DNA of 64,000 nt, taken from the NCBI GenBank assembly GCA_014804615.1, contig JAAUZL010000023.1, forward strand, positions 200,668-264,667. Reading direction: 5' to 3'. Made by a program: the position numbers and the translations under genes. Below, piece by piece: positions 27,380 through 35,516 of the stretch. This DNA is from Lachnospiraceae bacterium (GTDB taxonomy: Bacteria; Bacillota; Clostridia; Lachnospirales; Lachnospiraceae). The notes under the pieces were generated by a model. The model searched no databases, had not been told where the DNA came from, and saw only the letters and a list, made by a program, of their open reading frames with translations. The stretch's first letter is position 1. Each line of letters begins with the position of its first letter.

Positions 27380-28735
27380 TCAATGCGGGCATACCTCATA
27401 TGTATACACAGCAATCCTTTCCCCTCTGACTACATAGCCGCATTTGCTGCATCTCTGCGCATGATATTGCTTTATCTCACAGCTTGCATCTGATTTCTTT
27501 GTATGTCCTGCTAGTGCTCCGGATACGAAATCATGGCTGCAGCTTTCATACGTTGTATCTGTCTCTTCATCCATACACGGATAGATATTTCTCTCCGTAT
27601 CTATGAATTGCTTATCATATATAATCTCAAACTCTTCCACTTCTCCGTAGTCCTTAATTGCTTCCCCATCTGCCCCGTCAGGCGTAAAAGAAAAATCATG
27701 CACTCGGAGGGCTCCCGTTACTTCTTCCTGCGAAGCATTCTCTGACAGCTCTTGATGATATGTATCCCTATACGCAAATACCGTCATGGAATTGGCAAAA
27801 GCCAACACTGCCGCCAGCATCCATGCCACATACCGGTTCCATTTCTTCTTTGTGCTTAAATTCCTTATCCTATTCTTTATATGTTCCGCATCATCTGCAA
27901 ATCCATTCTGCCATCCCATAGAAGCCGCGTCTTTATCTGATGCAGCACACGACTCATCAATCAGCTGACCCAGATACTCCTTTACCTCCCCACTCGTTCT
28001 CCCCTGCATCACGATCTCATCACAGGAATATTCACAGATCCGCTCAAATTCACGCCGCAGCATCCACGCGAAAGGATTCCACCAATGCAGGATCAAAACA
28101 AGCCGCGCGAGCATCTTCCAAAGGACATCCAGCCGTTTGATATGTACCATCTCATGGCGGACATGCATCTCTGCCTCCCAGCTGCCTGTTTCCTTGCCAC
28201 ATATAATGACTGGTCTGCAGACGCCGAATGTCATCGTATGATCCCCGTTGCGCCCTTGGCATAGCATCACCGGACGCTTCACTCCATACTGCTTTTTCAT
28301 TTCCGCCAAAAAAGACTGCTGCTTCTCCGTCATTTCTGTGACTTCATATGTTAGGATCAGCCGTCGTATCCGGAAATATTTCAAAAACAGCCTCACCATC
28401 ATGATACAGACTATGAGCAGCCATACCGCCACTACTGCCGTCTGAATGATCCCGTAGGAATTGACATACGTCTTCTCTCCCACATGAACCACATACCTCG
28501 TCCATGCAACAGGGATCCGCACACCTTTCGGCTGTCTCCTCGGTATAGCAGTCCGAATCAGCTTCCTGTACCAGCCCTTCAAAAAGGGCATCGGGATCAG
28601 GAAGAACAGTACAGCCTCCTTTAGGATCAGATAGTACAATCTTGCGCTGACCTTATCCTTCAGCGGATACTTCAGCAATAGATAGAGCACCATCATTGTG
28701 CTTCCTGAAAGCGACATGACCAATAAGTATTCCAT
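27380..28735 (-). CDS. BlaR1/MecR1-type M56 zinc metallopeptidase sensor
   Basis: 451 residues. Membrane helices at about 5-22, 33-51 and 96-117, zinc peptidase motif HEMVH (194-198) with the third ligand in the ERICEYSCDE block, and another helix at about 308-325 (WMLAAVLAFANSMTVFA). The outside part is only about 120 residues and lacks a penicillin-binding domain; it ends with a Cys pair (CSKCGYVVRGE) and other Cys/His. So it senses something other than beta-lactams by the classic route. It overlaps the blaI stop by one base (TAATG), the standard regulator-protease pairing: on signal the protease inactivates the BlaI repressor. Confidence 0.92.
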   Translation of the reverse strand: MEYLLVMSLSGSTMMVLYLLLKYPLKDKVSARLYYLILKEAVLFFLIPMPFLKGWYRKLIRTAIPRRQPKGVRIPVAWTRYVVHVGEKTYVNSYGIIQTAVVAVWLLIVCIMMVRLFLKYFRIRRLILTYEVTEMTEKQQSFLAEMKKQYGVKRPVMLCQGRNGDHTMTFGVCRPVIICGKETGSWEAEMHVRHEMVHIKRLDVLWKMLARLVLILHWWNPFAWMLRREFERICEYSCDEIVMQGRTSGEVKEYLGQLIDESCAASDKDAASMGWQNGFADDAEHIKNRIRNLSTKKKWNRYVAWMLAAVLAFANSMTVFAYRDTYHQELSENASQEEVTGALRVHDFSFTPDGADGEAIKDYGEVEEFEIIYDKQFIDTERNIYPCMDEETDTTYESCSHDFVSGALAGHTKKSDASCEIKQYHAQRCSKCGYVVRGERIAVYTYEVCPH

Positions 28736-29124
28736 TATATATCCTCCAGGAACTTTCGCAGTTCATCCGCCTCATCACTGGTGATCTTCTCTCCTCCGTT
28801 TAATGCTACCATGAACTGATTCAGAGAACCGTCAAAGTAAGAATCCAAAAGATGCCTCGCCCTTCTCTGTTCATACTGCTGCCTGTTGAGCGCCGCTCGA
28901 TAATAACGCTTTCCCTGAAATTTCCTCTCCCCATTATACCGTACAGATACGACGCCCTTCTGTTCCATCTTGGACAGAAAGGTATACAACGTCTGTTTCT
29001 TCCATCCCTTATCCGAATTTTCACCAAACTGCAGGAAGATATCCTTGTAGGAATACTCCTTATCTTCCTTCCACATCCACTCCAATATCTCTTTCTCGGA
29101 TGCGGTAAGTATTATTTCATCCAT
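28735..29124 (-). CDS. BlaI/MecI-family repressor
   Basis: 129 residues, winged helix of the Penicillinase_R family: LTASEKEILEWMWKEDKEYSYKDIFLQF, then KKQTLYTFLSKMEQKGVVSVRYNGERKFQGKRYYRAAL, and a helical dimer/cleavage domain. AGGAGG lies before the ATG. As first gene it should repress its own operon (BlaR1 and five ABC genes) from an operator at the promoter just upstream. Confidence 0.93.
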   Translation of the reverse strand: MDEIILTASEKEILEWMWKEDKEYSYKDIFLQFGENSDKGWKKQTLYTFLSKMEQKGVVSVRYNGERKFQGKRYYRAALNRQQYEQRRARHLLDSYFDGSLNQFMVALNGGEKITSDEADELRKFLEDI

Positions 29125-29151
29125 CGTCTTGTCCTCCTCGCCTTTTACAAA

Positions 29152-29180
29152 ATTGTACTATAATACGATAGGACAGTCAA
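29152..29180 (-). promoter_or_regulatory. Promoter and likely operator of the BlaI-BlaR1-ABC operon
   Basis: TTGACT, 17-base spacer, TACAAT on the minus strand, 28 bases before the blaI start. The spacer and -10 contain GTATTATAGTAC, an imperfect inverted repeat with the GTA/TAC half-sites expected for BlaI-type operators. The operator call is inferred. Confidence 0.8.
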
Positions 29181-29926
29181 CAAAGAATGCCCGTTCCACT
29201 TTTCCAAATGTTCCTATAAAAATTTCTTAAACCAGAAGATTGTTTGTGAACAACGATTTCAAATTCAGAAAAATTCCTATTCATTCAAGACAGATCTGCT
29301 TTAGATATGTAAAAGTATTCAACCCGCTTTGTACTGAGATAAAGCGGTTATATGCCCTTCCCCCTATTGATGCGCAATATTTCTGATATTTTTATAGGAA
29401 TGTTCCTATAATATTGGTAATCAGAAATCTCGTTTTATCAGAAATTCAAAGTGAAACCGTTGCAAGTCAAAGAAGCTACCGCAATAGTTTTCTGATAAAA
29501 AAGTGACCATTGACTGTCCATGCCTTATAACTATAAGACTGGCAGGGATAAAAATTTCTGATAAAAATATGCTCATAGTAATTCGGCTACTGTCTGTTTT
29601 CAAAACATCAATTCTAATGAAGAATTAGCTGTTTAGGAGCATTGTCATAGATTCATACCGTTATCTGTAAAAAAACAGTTTATCATGGCATGAAGTAATT
29701 GTTTGTGAACTTCTCAGCAAGCAATTTAACGCTCATTTTTATCGGAAATTATTATGTGAGCGGAGTATACTGTTCTGGTTCAAAATATAGGTAAATCTAT
29801 ATTTTTATCAGAAACTTTTTCTGCTTTTAACCAGTGTTTTCAATGCTTTCAAAAATCATTTCTGATAAAACTATATTTCTGATAACCGATTTTATCAGAA
29901 ATTTCCGATAAAATTGGCAAGCAATC
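29181..29926. repeat. AT-rich non-coding stretch with about ten copies of a 12-bp motif in both orientations
   Basis: The motif TTTTATCAGAAA or its complement TTTCTGATAAAA, exact or with one or two changes, is seen near 29380, 29418, 29433, 29488, 29555, 29737, 29812, 29869, 29876 and 29890, plus a variant at 29903. Spacing is irregular and orientation alternates, so it is not a CRISPR. Separate copies of a TTCCTATAA element occur near 29210 and 29393-29410. No ORF with a ribosome site is present. It may be a protein-binding field (iteron-like) or a degenerate mobile-element end. Confidence 0.7.
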
Positions 29927-29957
29927 GATGGGGATATCCTTTTCGGATATCCCCATC
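29927..29957. other. Perfect 13-bp stem hairpin
   Basis: GATGGGGATATCC and its complement around a 5-base loop. Without a T-run it is not a normal terminator. Just after it, at about 29997-30011, TTGGGGACACCCCAA forms a second small hairpin in an unusually GC-rich 120-base segment. The layout recalls mobilisation or origin regions, but no relaxase gene is nearby. Confidence 0.55.
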
Positions 29958-30141
29958 ACCGCTTCACCGCCACAGGCGTCTCGCTTTGCTTGTTGGGGAC
30001 ACCCCAAGCCCCGGTGAAATCCGCTTCGCGCATTTCCCGAACACGCCTTAACTTGATAAGCCTGCCATACAATAATGCACTCACGGCATTAAATTCTAGG
30101 TACACACAACTATCAAATCTTGAATCATAATCATTAGCCCT

Positions 30142-30864
30142 CTATGTATTAACCTCAACTTCATCCCATGAAGTATTTCCCATTATCCATTCAAATGCGT
30201 GATGTCTCCATAGGGATATTACTTCAATATATCTTTTTTCTTTATCACTTAAATTGGCAAACATACCATTCTTTAATACAAAATCTTTCTCGTTAATATT
30301 TATGTATGGAATTTGTGAAAGTATATTCAAATATTGCTTACCAAATGTATTTTCAACTATACTACCAATACTTTCTTCCGTAAAAATCGGGTTATATGCT
30401 TCCCGTGTTCTCCAATGCCATAGCATGGCTATCTCTGTTTGTAATTCAATCTCCTTTTTTTCTCTAAGCTTACATTGCTCCTCTACTTTTTCATAAGAAT
30501 GCCTTATTCCGATTTGCAATATTGGATGAAAATCTTCCAAAACAAATTGCTCATAATCAGATAATCTGTTTACTAATCCTAAAGACCATAAACATGGTTC
30601 AACTGCTTCATATTGAACTTGATAGCGTAAAAGATCATTTTTATTTCCCTTTCCTATGCTTTTGTCAAATAAATACCTTTCCTCCCGTGTTGCATATTGC
30701 ATATAGCCTACATTATCTAGCCAATTTCTTATGGCTTCTCTTTGTTTTTCTCTTTCACTTATAGAATACCGCTTACCTTCAATTATCTTTTCTTCCAACG
30801 CACACCTATCCGATAAGCATACAAGAATAATTGCCCTCACCATAATTTCTTTTATACTTTTCAT
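30142..30864 (-). CDS. DUF4272-like protein
   Basis: About 240 residues from the ATG at 30864 (AAGGAG 10 bases upstream). The pattern REAIRNWLDNVGYMQYATREERYLFDKSIG, YQVQYEAVEPCLWSLGLVNRLSDYEQ and REAYNPIFTEESIG matches the DUF4272 family as I know it. The C-terminal part carries EKRYIEVISLWRHHAFEWIMG. DUF4272 proteins are common in toxin-immunity neighbourhoods. It is the last gene of the immunity-type array; its role as an immunity protein is inferred from context. Confidence 0.65.
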   Translation of the reverse strand: MKSIKEIMVRAIILVCLSDRCALEEKIIEGKRYSISEREKQREAIRNWLDNVGYMQYATREERYLFDKSIGKGNKNDLLRYQVQYEAVEPCLWSLGLVNRLSDYEQFVLEDFHPILQIGIRHSYEKVEEQCKLREKKEIELQTEIAMLWHWRTREAYNPIFTEESIGSIVENTFGKQYLNILSQIPYININEKDFVLKNGMFANLSDKEKRYIEVISLWRHHAFEWIMGNTSWDEVEVNT

Positions 30865-30949
30865 TTCTTCAGTTCTCCTTACCAATACATTCCACATCTC
30901 TGATATATTCTTTTAGATTAATTTGTAATTTCTCCGCCATAAACTCTCT

Positions 30950-31369
30950 CTATACCGTTGCAAAATAAAGATCATCGAGACTAAAATGATTTATATTCAC
31001 AGCGTCCTCAGATGTATGCCAATATATTTCCGGTATTTCTTGCTTCAGTTTATCTACATCAATTGTCCATTCATCAGAGCAAAAATCTTCTGTCAATACC
31101 ACTTCATAATCACAAAGAAGATACTGAATATTTTGAAATCGGTATTTACTTCTAACAAACGCCAACCTTATCTTGCTGTTTATCATACATACCGTTCCAT
31201 CTGTTTGATTACTGAACCGCGCCCATTCTTCTCCCGCGCCATCATCCCAATCTATTTTCAGCGTTTTATCCGCTTCTTGAATTTGCGCCAGTGTTTCCTT
31301 AAATTCTTTTTGATCCGCAAATACCTTTTTATGTTTTGCTCGTCTCAGGACTTCTAACATATCTCTCAT
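30950..31369 (-). CDS. Small protein of the immunity-type array, family not recognised
   Basis: 139 residues, soluble, acidic. The middle has IDWDDGAGEEWARFSNQTDGTVCMINSKIRLAFVRSKYRFQNIQYLLCDYEVVLTEDF. An AAAGG site lies upstream of the ATG. Codon use is AT-rich like its neighbours. It is unlinked to any toxin here; immunity function is suggested only by company. Confidence 0.5.
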   Translation of the reverse strand: MRDMLEVLRRAKHKKVFADQKEFKETLAQIQEADKTLKIDWDDGAGEEWARFSNQTDGTVCMINSKIRLAFVRSKYRFQNIQYLLCDYEVVLTEDFCSDEWTIDVDKLKQEIPEIYWHTSEDAVNINHFSLDDLYFATV

Positions 31370-31445
31370 TTATAATGTACCTTTGATTATACAGGATGGA
31401 TTCTTTCCTGATCAAATTCTTGTAACTTTTATATGGACACGATCT

Positions 31446-31973
31446 CTATAGGGAACTTTGTTTTAATAAATAATGATTCCCTCCTGCCAACGGCTTAATA
31501 ATGACGCCCCTTTCGTAAGCATCTTTTGCACCTATAGTATACCAATGATGAGGATAATATCCACTACCCCCATTTCGATTTACGACATAAGCACCTTTCA
31601 ATAATCCCTTTTTAAATTGAGTAATCACTTTTTTCCAAAGAGGATCAATATTATCAATTGAAAGAGCTCCCATACAAGATTCAACTAACTCTGTTTCATC
31701 ATCTTTTCCTAATAGTATGATCAAATCACCTCTTTTCTCATTCAAATATTCGTTGTATTGTTCTCTGCTGCAAATATCTATCCAACTTTTACATACAATA
31801 ATTTCTCTAAAATTTTCATACTTCTCTCTATCAGAAAGAAATATTTCTTTTGCTTCATATTCTGGAAATATTGTTATCCCATATGCCTTCAGATTATATT
31901 GTTGAACAATATTTCTTAAAAAATTTACTATTTCATCTCTTTTTGCATGAAATTGCATATTTATCTGTCTCAT
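31446..31973 (-). CDS. Small protein of the immunity-type array, family not recognised
   Basis: 175 residues, start with a GAGG site 7 bases upstream. A helical N-terminus (FHAKRDEIVNFLRNIVQQYNL) leads to an alpha/beta middle (GITIFPEYEAKEIFLSD, GDLIILLGKDDETEL) and a Gly/Tyr-rich end (VVNRNGGSGYYPHHWYTIGAKDAYERGVIIKPLAGGNHYLL). No catalytic motif is recognised. Confidence 0.5.
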   Translation of the reverse strand: MRQINMQFHAKRDEIVNFLRNIVQQYNLKAYGITIFPEYEAKEIFLSDREKYENFREIIVCKSWIDICSREQYNEYLNEKRGDLIILLGKDDETELVESCMGALSIDNIDPLWKKVITQFKKGLLKGAYVVNRNGGSGYYPHHWYTIGAKDAYERGVIIKPLAGGNHYLLKQSSL

Positions 31974-31979
31974 AAACTA

Positions 31980-32240
31980 CCTCACTTATCATATCCAACA
32001 AAATACATGGGTAAATCAGCATCTTCTAAGTCATAGAAAGTTTCCACTTCTCTTCTTTTTGGAACTCCACCAGCCATCGCTCGCTCAAGGTTTATTCCAG
32101 AGAAAAACCGAACGCACTTAATTGAGCATTCCCTTTGCAGATTGTACATTCACTCATTTGCTTTTTGTCTCTCGTTTTTCTAAAACTAACTTACCTGCTC
32201 TAAGTAACTTGTCAGTTAAATCTATATCTTACGCCATGAT
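31980..32240 (-). pseudogene. Fragments of decayed small genes
   Basis: On the minus strand three partial readings follow one another: DIDLTDKLLRAGKLVLEKRETKSK and stop; an overlapping ATG frame MSECTICKG..., resembling the start of a YgiT-type zinc-finger antitoxin; then, in another frame, INLERAMAGGVPKRREVETFYDLEDADLPMYFVGYDK and stop. None has a complete frame. This looks like collapsed remains of toxin-antitoxin or immunity genes. Confidence 0.4.
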
Positions 32241-32253
32241 ACTGGTTCACCAG

Positions 32254-32622
32254 CTAATTGTCGTATTTATACTTCTCATACATATATTCAGTCCTGTCAT
32301 ATGCAGTTTCTACTACTGTCTTATCGGTTGTTGCCAAAATCCATTGTTTTGCTATAGTATAATGAAATCCCCATTTCTTCTCATAATACTCCAAAAATGA
32401 ATACGTCTTTTCCATTATATTATTTACATCAACCGCTTGCGACTCAATAAAACTTTGCCATTCATAAAAGATCGCCATATCCATAGGTTTCCCATTTCCC
32501 CATAATTCTGGACAGATAGCACTCAGAAACCACGGCAGATCATCTTCCTCAACGTCCTTATTTCTATAACAATGATCGTAGCATTGATCTAAAATATAGA
32601 AAAACATTAAGAACGATTGCAT
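32254..32622 (-). CDS. Small protein of the immunity-type array, family not recognised
   Basis: About 122 residues from the ATG at 32622 (AAAAGG 9 bases upstream, better than the ATG at 32631). All-helical and acidic (FYILDQCYDHCYRNKDVEEDDLPWFLSAICPELWGNGKPMDMAIFYEWQSFIE, EKTYSFLEYYEKKWGFHYTIAKQWILATTD). The helical, Asp/Trp-rich form resembles known immunity proteins, but no family is assigned. Confidence 0.5.
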   Translation of the reverse strand: MQSFLMFFYILDQCYDHCYRNKDVEEDDLPWFLSAICPELWGNGKPMDMAIFYEWQSFIESQAVDVNNIMEKTYSFLEYYEKKWGFHYTIAKQWILATTDKTVVETAYDRTEYMYEKYKYDN

Positions 32623-32721
32623 TATTTTCATCCTTTTCTCCTTTTTACATTTTTATAATCCGCTCTTCTTATCCTACCATTGCACTATCGAGGATCATTA
32701 TGCAGCCTCTTCTCTCCATGC

Positions 32722-33690
32722 TCATGGATGTTCAATATCACTGAAAAGTTCATCGAATGTGATACCTGTAACCGCATTGTCTATCGCCTCAAAATAATCA
32801 TGCAGCATCTCATCTCCGCTTTCTTTATCTATCTCCACATCCACATTTGTAAACTCCCCTACCGCGTCTATAATATATCGTTCTGAAGGATGGTATGAGG
32901 ACGGATACGCAAGTCGGAATTTCACCTCTTCAACCACATTGCCCTGCGGATCTATTTCCTGATAACCATATTGGATCGAATCGGCTGATCCTTTATATTC
33001 ATAATAAAATTTACCAGCACATAGAGGCCTGTATCTCATAAAACGATATCCATCTACATATACTTTCTTGCTATCCCTGTCATACTTGAATATACGCGGT
33101 CCCCCAAAACGGACATACGCCCCGCATGGATCTACGATCAATTCCGGGAATCCATCTCCATCAAAGTCAAGATAGCAATACACAAAGAACTCCTTTATCA
33201 TGGTAATATTATCCGTATTAAGTTTTTCCTTATCGGTATCGATATCTTCAAAATAGGTTTCCTCTCCATCTTCATATTGTACCGGTATCTGATTTAACAA
33301 GACCTGTAAAAAGACTTCTTTATATTCTCTATCCATCTCCTCCGTATATACTTCTGTATCGATCGGGTATTCCTTTATTGTGAAATCGACTTCCCGCAGT
33401 CTTTTACAAACCAGTTCGGAAATGATCTCTTCTGTAATTTCTTCCTGCGTCAATTCCGTTTCCTCTGTAACGGCTTCTGATTCGCTTTCGACGTATTCCG
33501 ACTCATTTTCCTCATCCTCTGAAATCATCGCTTCACTGTCAGATGCCTCGTTTGCTGTGATTTCATCAGCTTGTCCGGGATCCAGAGCCGTTTTTTCTCT
33601 TTCATACAAAAGCTTGCCTGACAACAAAAATATCCCACTCAAAAGAAGAATGATATACAATAATCTCTTTACAAATACTGTGTTCTTCAT
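32722..33690 (-). CDS. Membrane-anchored DxDGD-motif protein (paralogue A)
   Basis: 322 residues. One N-terminal helix (LLYIILLLSGIFLLSGKLL), a Glu/Ser-rich spacer to about residue 85, then a folded domain with a calcium-loop-like motif CYLDFDGDGFPELIVDP and aromatic strands (FFVYCYLD, KFYYEYKGSADSIQYGYQEID). No lipobox. The ribosome site is weak. It shares the plan and the GDGxPEL motif with the next three genes. Confidence 0.65.
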   Translation of the reverse strand: MKNTVFVKRLLYIILLLSGIFLLSGKLLYEREKTALDPGQADEITANEASDSEAMISEDEENESEYVESESEAVTEETELTQEEITEEIISELVCKRLREVDFTIKEYPIDTEVYTEEMDREYKEVFLQVLLNQIPVQYEDGEETYFEDIDTDKEKLNTDNITMIKEFFVYCYLDFDGDGFPELIVDPCGAYVRFGGPRIFKYDRDSKKVYVDGYRFMRYRPLCAGKFYYEYKGSADSIQYGYQEIDPQGNVVEEVKFRLAYPSSYHPSERYIIDAVGEFTNVDVEIDKESGDEMLHDYFEAIDNAVTGITFDELFSDIEHP

Positions 33691-33724
33691 ATGTTTTACT
33701 TTTTCAGACGGCTATCAATTTGTT

Positions 33725-35488
33725 TCAGTCAAATAACTCTGTATAGGTATATGTTACAGCATCAAGAGCTGCTTCCCTGTCTTTTATCGCCTCGTCATAA
33801 TCTTTTGTCAGTTCCTCAAACTGTTCTTCGGTAACCCTGAAAAAATATCCTTCATCTGCTTCAAAATAAATAGCCTGCTCAATCATATCATTTCTCAGCT
33901 CTATGTATTCCGGCAAGGATACCAGATATCCATATTCCTCTATGTCGTTTTGATAGCGTCTTCCCCCTTCTACCTTAAAAAATATAGAATAGACATAATC
34001 ACCATTTTCATCTAAACGAATCATTCCCTCTCCTAACCATCCCCCGAATGCCAGCTTCTGGGTTCCCATTAAAGATATAGTGCTGGATATATACTCTTTC
34101 CACAATACAATTTGATCCTGCTCTTCATTGTACTGAAAAGCATAAACAAACCTTGCCTTATTCGTGACACACAACTCGGGATCTTCATCTCCATTGATAT
34201 CAAAAAAGTAATAACAATACTTACCGGCATCATATTCCCCGGGTTCAAAATCCATCCGGAATTCTGCCATCTCATAAATATACTGTTCTTCTCCTGTCTC
34301 CTTAATGTGGACGGTTCTTTCCCCGTCCATAAACTCTTTAAACTTTTCCTTGTACAGACCATATTTCGTAACATCGCCCGGATCAAAGGAAGCGGTAAAG
34401 TCAATGCTTTCATAGATTTCCTTTATTTCAGCATACAGTTTTTCATCAACATAATCTACTGCGTCCGAAGCAGTTGTATCATACTCCCCAAACAGCTCCT
34501 GATATGTATATCTTTCCTCCTGCATTCTATCTCCTGCCTGTTCGAGCTCTTCCTTATATGGCTTTGCCAGTTCCTCAAATTGTTCGTCGGTTATTCTGAA
34601 AAACCATTGCCCACTGCTTTCCTCAAAAACGCCCTGCTCCTTCATCTCCTCTGTGATCTCCCATCTTTTTTCACTGTCAGCATAATTGGGGAACATCACC
34701 ATGTTAATATCATAACGACAAAGGTCTGCGTACTCTGCCCAGAGCAGGGTGTTTAGTTCAAAGTCTCCTTCCTGATCCAGCTGAAAAAATTCATATATAT
34801 CGATAGCATAGTCCGGATTCCACACGGCTTTTCGTGTTCCGACTATTTCCTTTCCATTAAGCCATGTCCACAGTATACATTGGTCCATATCAGGATCGTA
34901 TGCATAGACACAATAATCTACACACAATTCTGGTAAGCCGTCTCCGTTCATGTCAAAAAAATAATAGCCGTAATGAGAGGATTTGAAATCATCCAGCACA
35001 TACCATCCCTTAGAATCATACCAGTCTTTTATATATACTTCTTTGCCTGTTTCCCTGTCCAGAAAAGGAACTTCATTTTTTATCAGCCCATAGAATTTCT
35101 GTTTACATTTTTCATATACCTCCGGGTTCCCTTTTTCAAATTCAGCAGAATACTCCACCCCCTCATAGGCTTCCCGGATCAATGCAAAGGTTTCATCATC
35201 CACAAAAGGAACCTCTTCTGGCTCATAATACATCCACATATGACCCACCAAAGTATGATCATATAGAATCTCTTCTTTTTCCCTTGCAGATTCCTCCTGT
35301 TCAATCGCTGCTTCTGATTCGATATTCGCCGCCTCTTCTGCCTGTAATGCCATTTCTTCTGATGGCTCCTCATCCTGTAAAGCTATTTCCTCTGAAAGCC
35401 TTTTCTGCTCATTCTTCACAGACAGCAGGATGGTACATACGATCAGGCATATCATCAATAAAGCGAATCCGTATTTCTTTATCCTCAT
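33725..35488 (-). CDS. Membrane-anchored DxDGD-motif protein with internal duplication (paralogue B)
   Basis: About 587 residues from the ATG at 35488, which has GAAGG upstream. N-terminal helix RIKKYGFALLMICLIVCTILLSV, a Glu/Ala-rich spacer, then two copies of one domain: the first with GYYFFDMNGDGLPELCVD and FRITDEQFEELAKPYKEE, the second with YYFFDINGDEDPELCVTN and FRVTEEQFEELTKDYDEA. The second copy has lost one Asp of the loop (GDEDPEL). The first 110 bases are almost identical to the start of paralogue C, as is the 40-base stretch before the ATG. Confidence 0.7.
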   Translation of the reverse strand: MRIKKYGFALLMICLIVCTILLSVKNEQKRLSEEIALQDEEPSEEMALQAEEAANIESEAAIEQEESAREKEEILYDHTLVGHMWMYYEPEEVPFVDDETFALIREAYEGVEYSAEFEKGNPEVYEKCKQKFYGLIKNEVPFLDRETGKEVYIKDWYDSKGWYVLDDFKSSHYGYYFFDMNGDGLPELCVDYCVYAYDPDMDQCILWTWLNGKEIVGTRKAVWNPDYAIDIYEFFQLDQEGDFELNTLLWAEYADLCRYDINMVMFPNYADSEKRWEITEEMKEQGVFEESSGQWFFRITDEQFEELAKPYKEELEQAGDRMQEERYTYQELFGEYDTTASDAVDYVDEKLYAEIKEIYESIDFTASFDPGDVTKYGLYKEKFKEFMDGERTVHIKETGEEQYIYEMAEFRMDFEPGEYDAGKYCYYFFDINGDEDPELCVTNKARFVYAFQYNEEQDQIVLWKEYISSTISLMGTQKLAFGGWLGEGMIRLDENGDYVYSIFFKVEGGRRYQNDIEEYGYLVSLPEYIELRNDMIEQAIYFEADEGYFFRVTEEQFEELTKDYDEAIKDREAALDAVTYTYTELFD

Positions 35489-35516
35489 ATTCTTCCTTCT
35501 CTTACTTATATGAGCC

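Noticed and set aside
29380-29915. Possible CRISPR array
   Set aside because: The repeats are only 12 bases, lie in both orientations, and the intervals vary from a few to over 150 bases; no cas gene is near.
32722-33690. Calling the DxDGD proteins EF-hand proteins
   Set aside because: Only the loop motif is visible; the flanking helices of an EF-hand are not. FG-GAP or dockerin-like loops fit as well.
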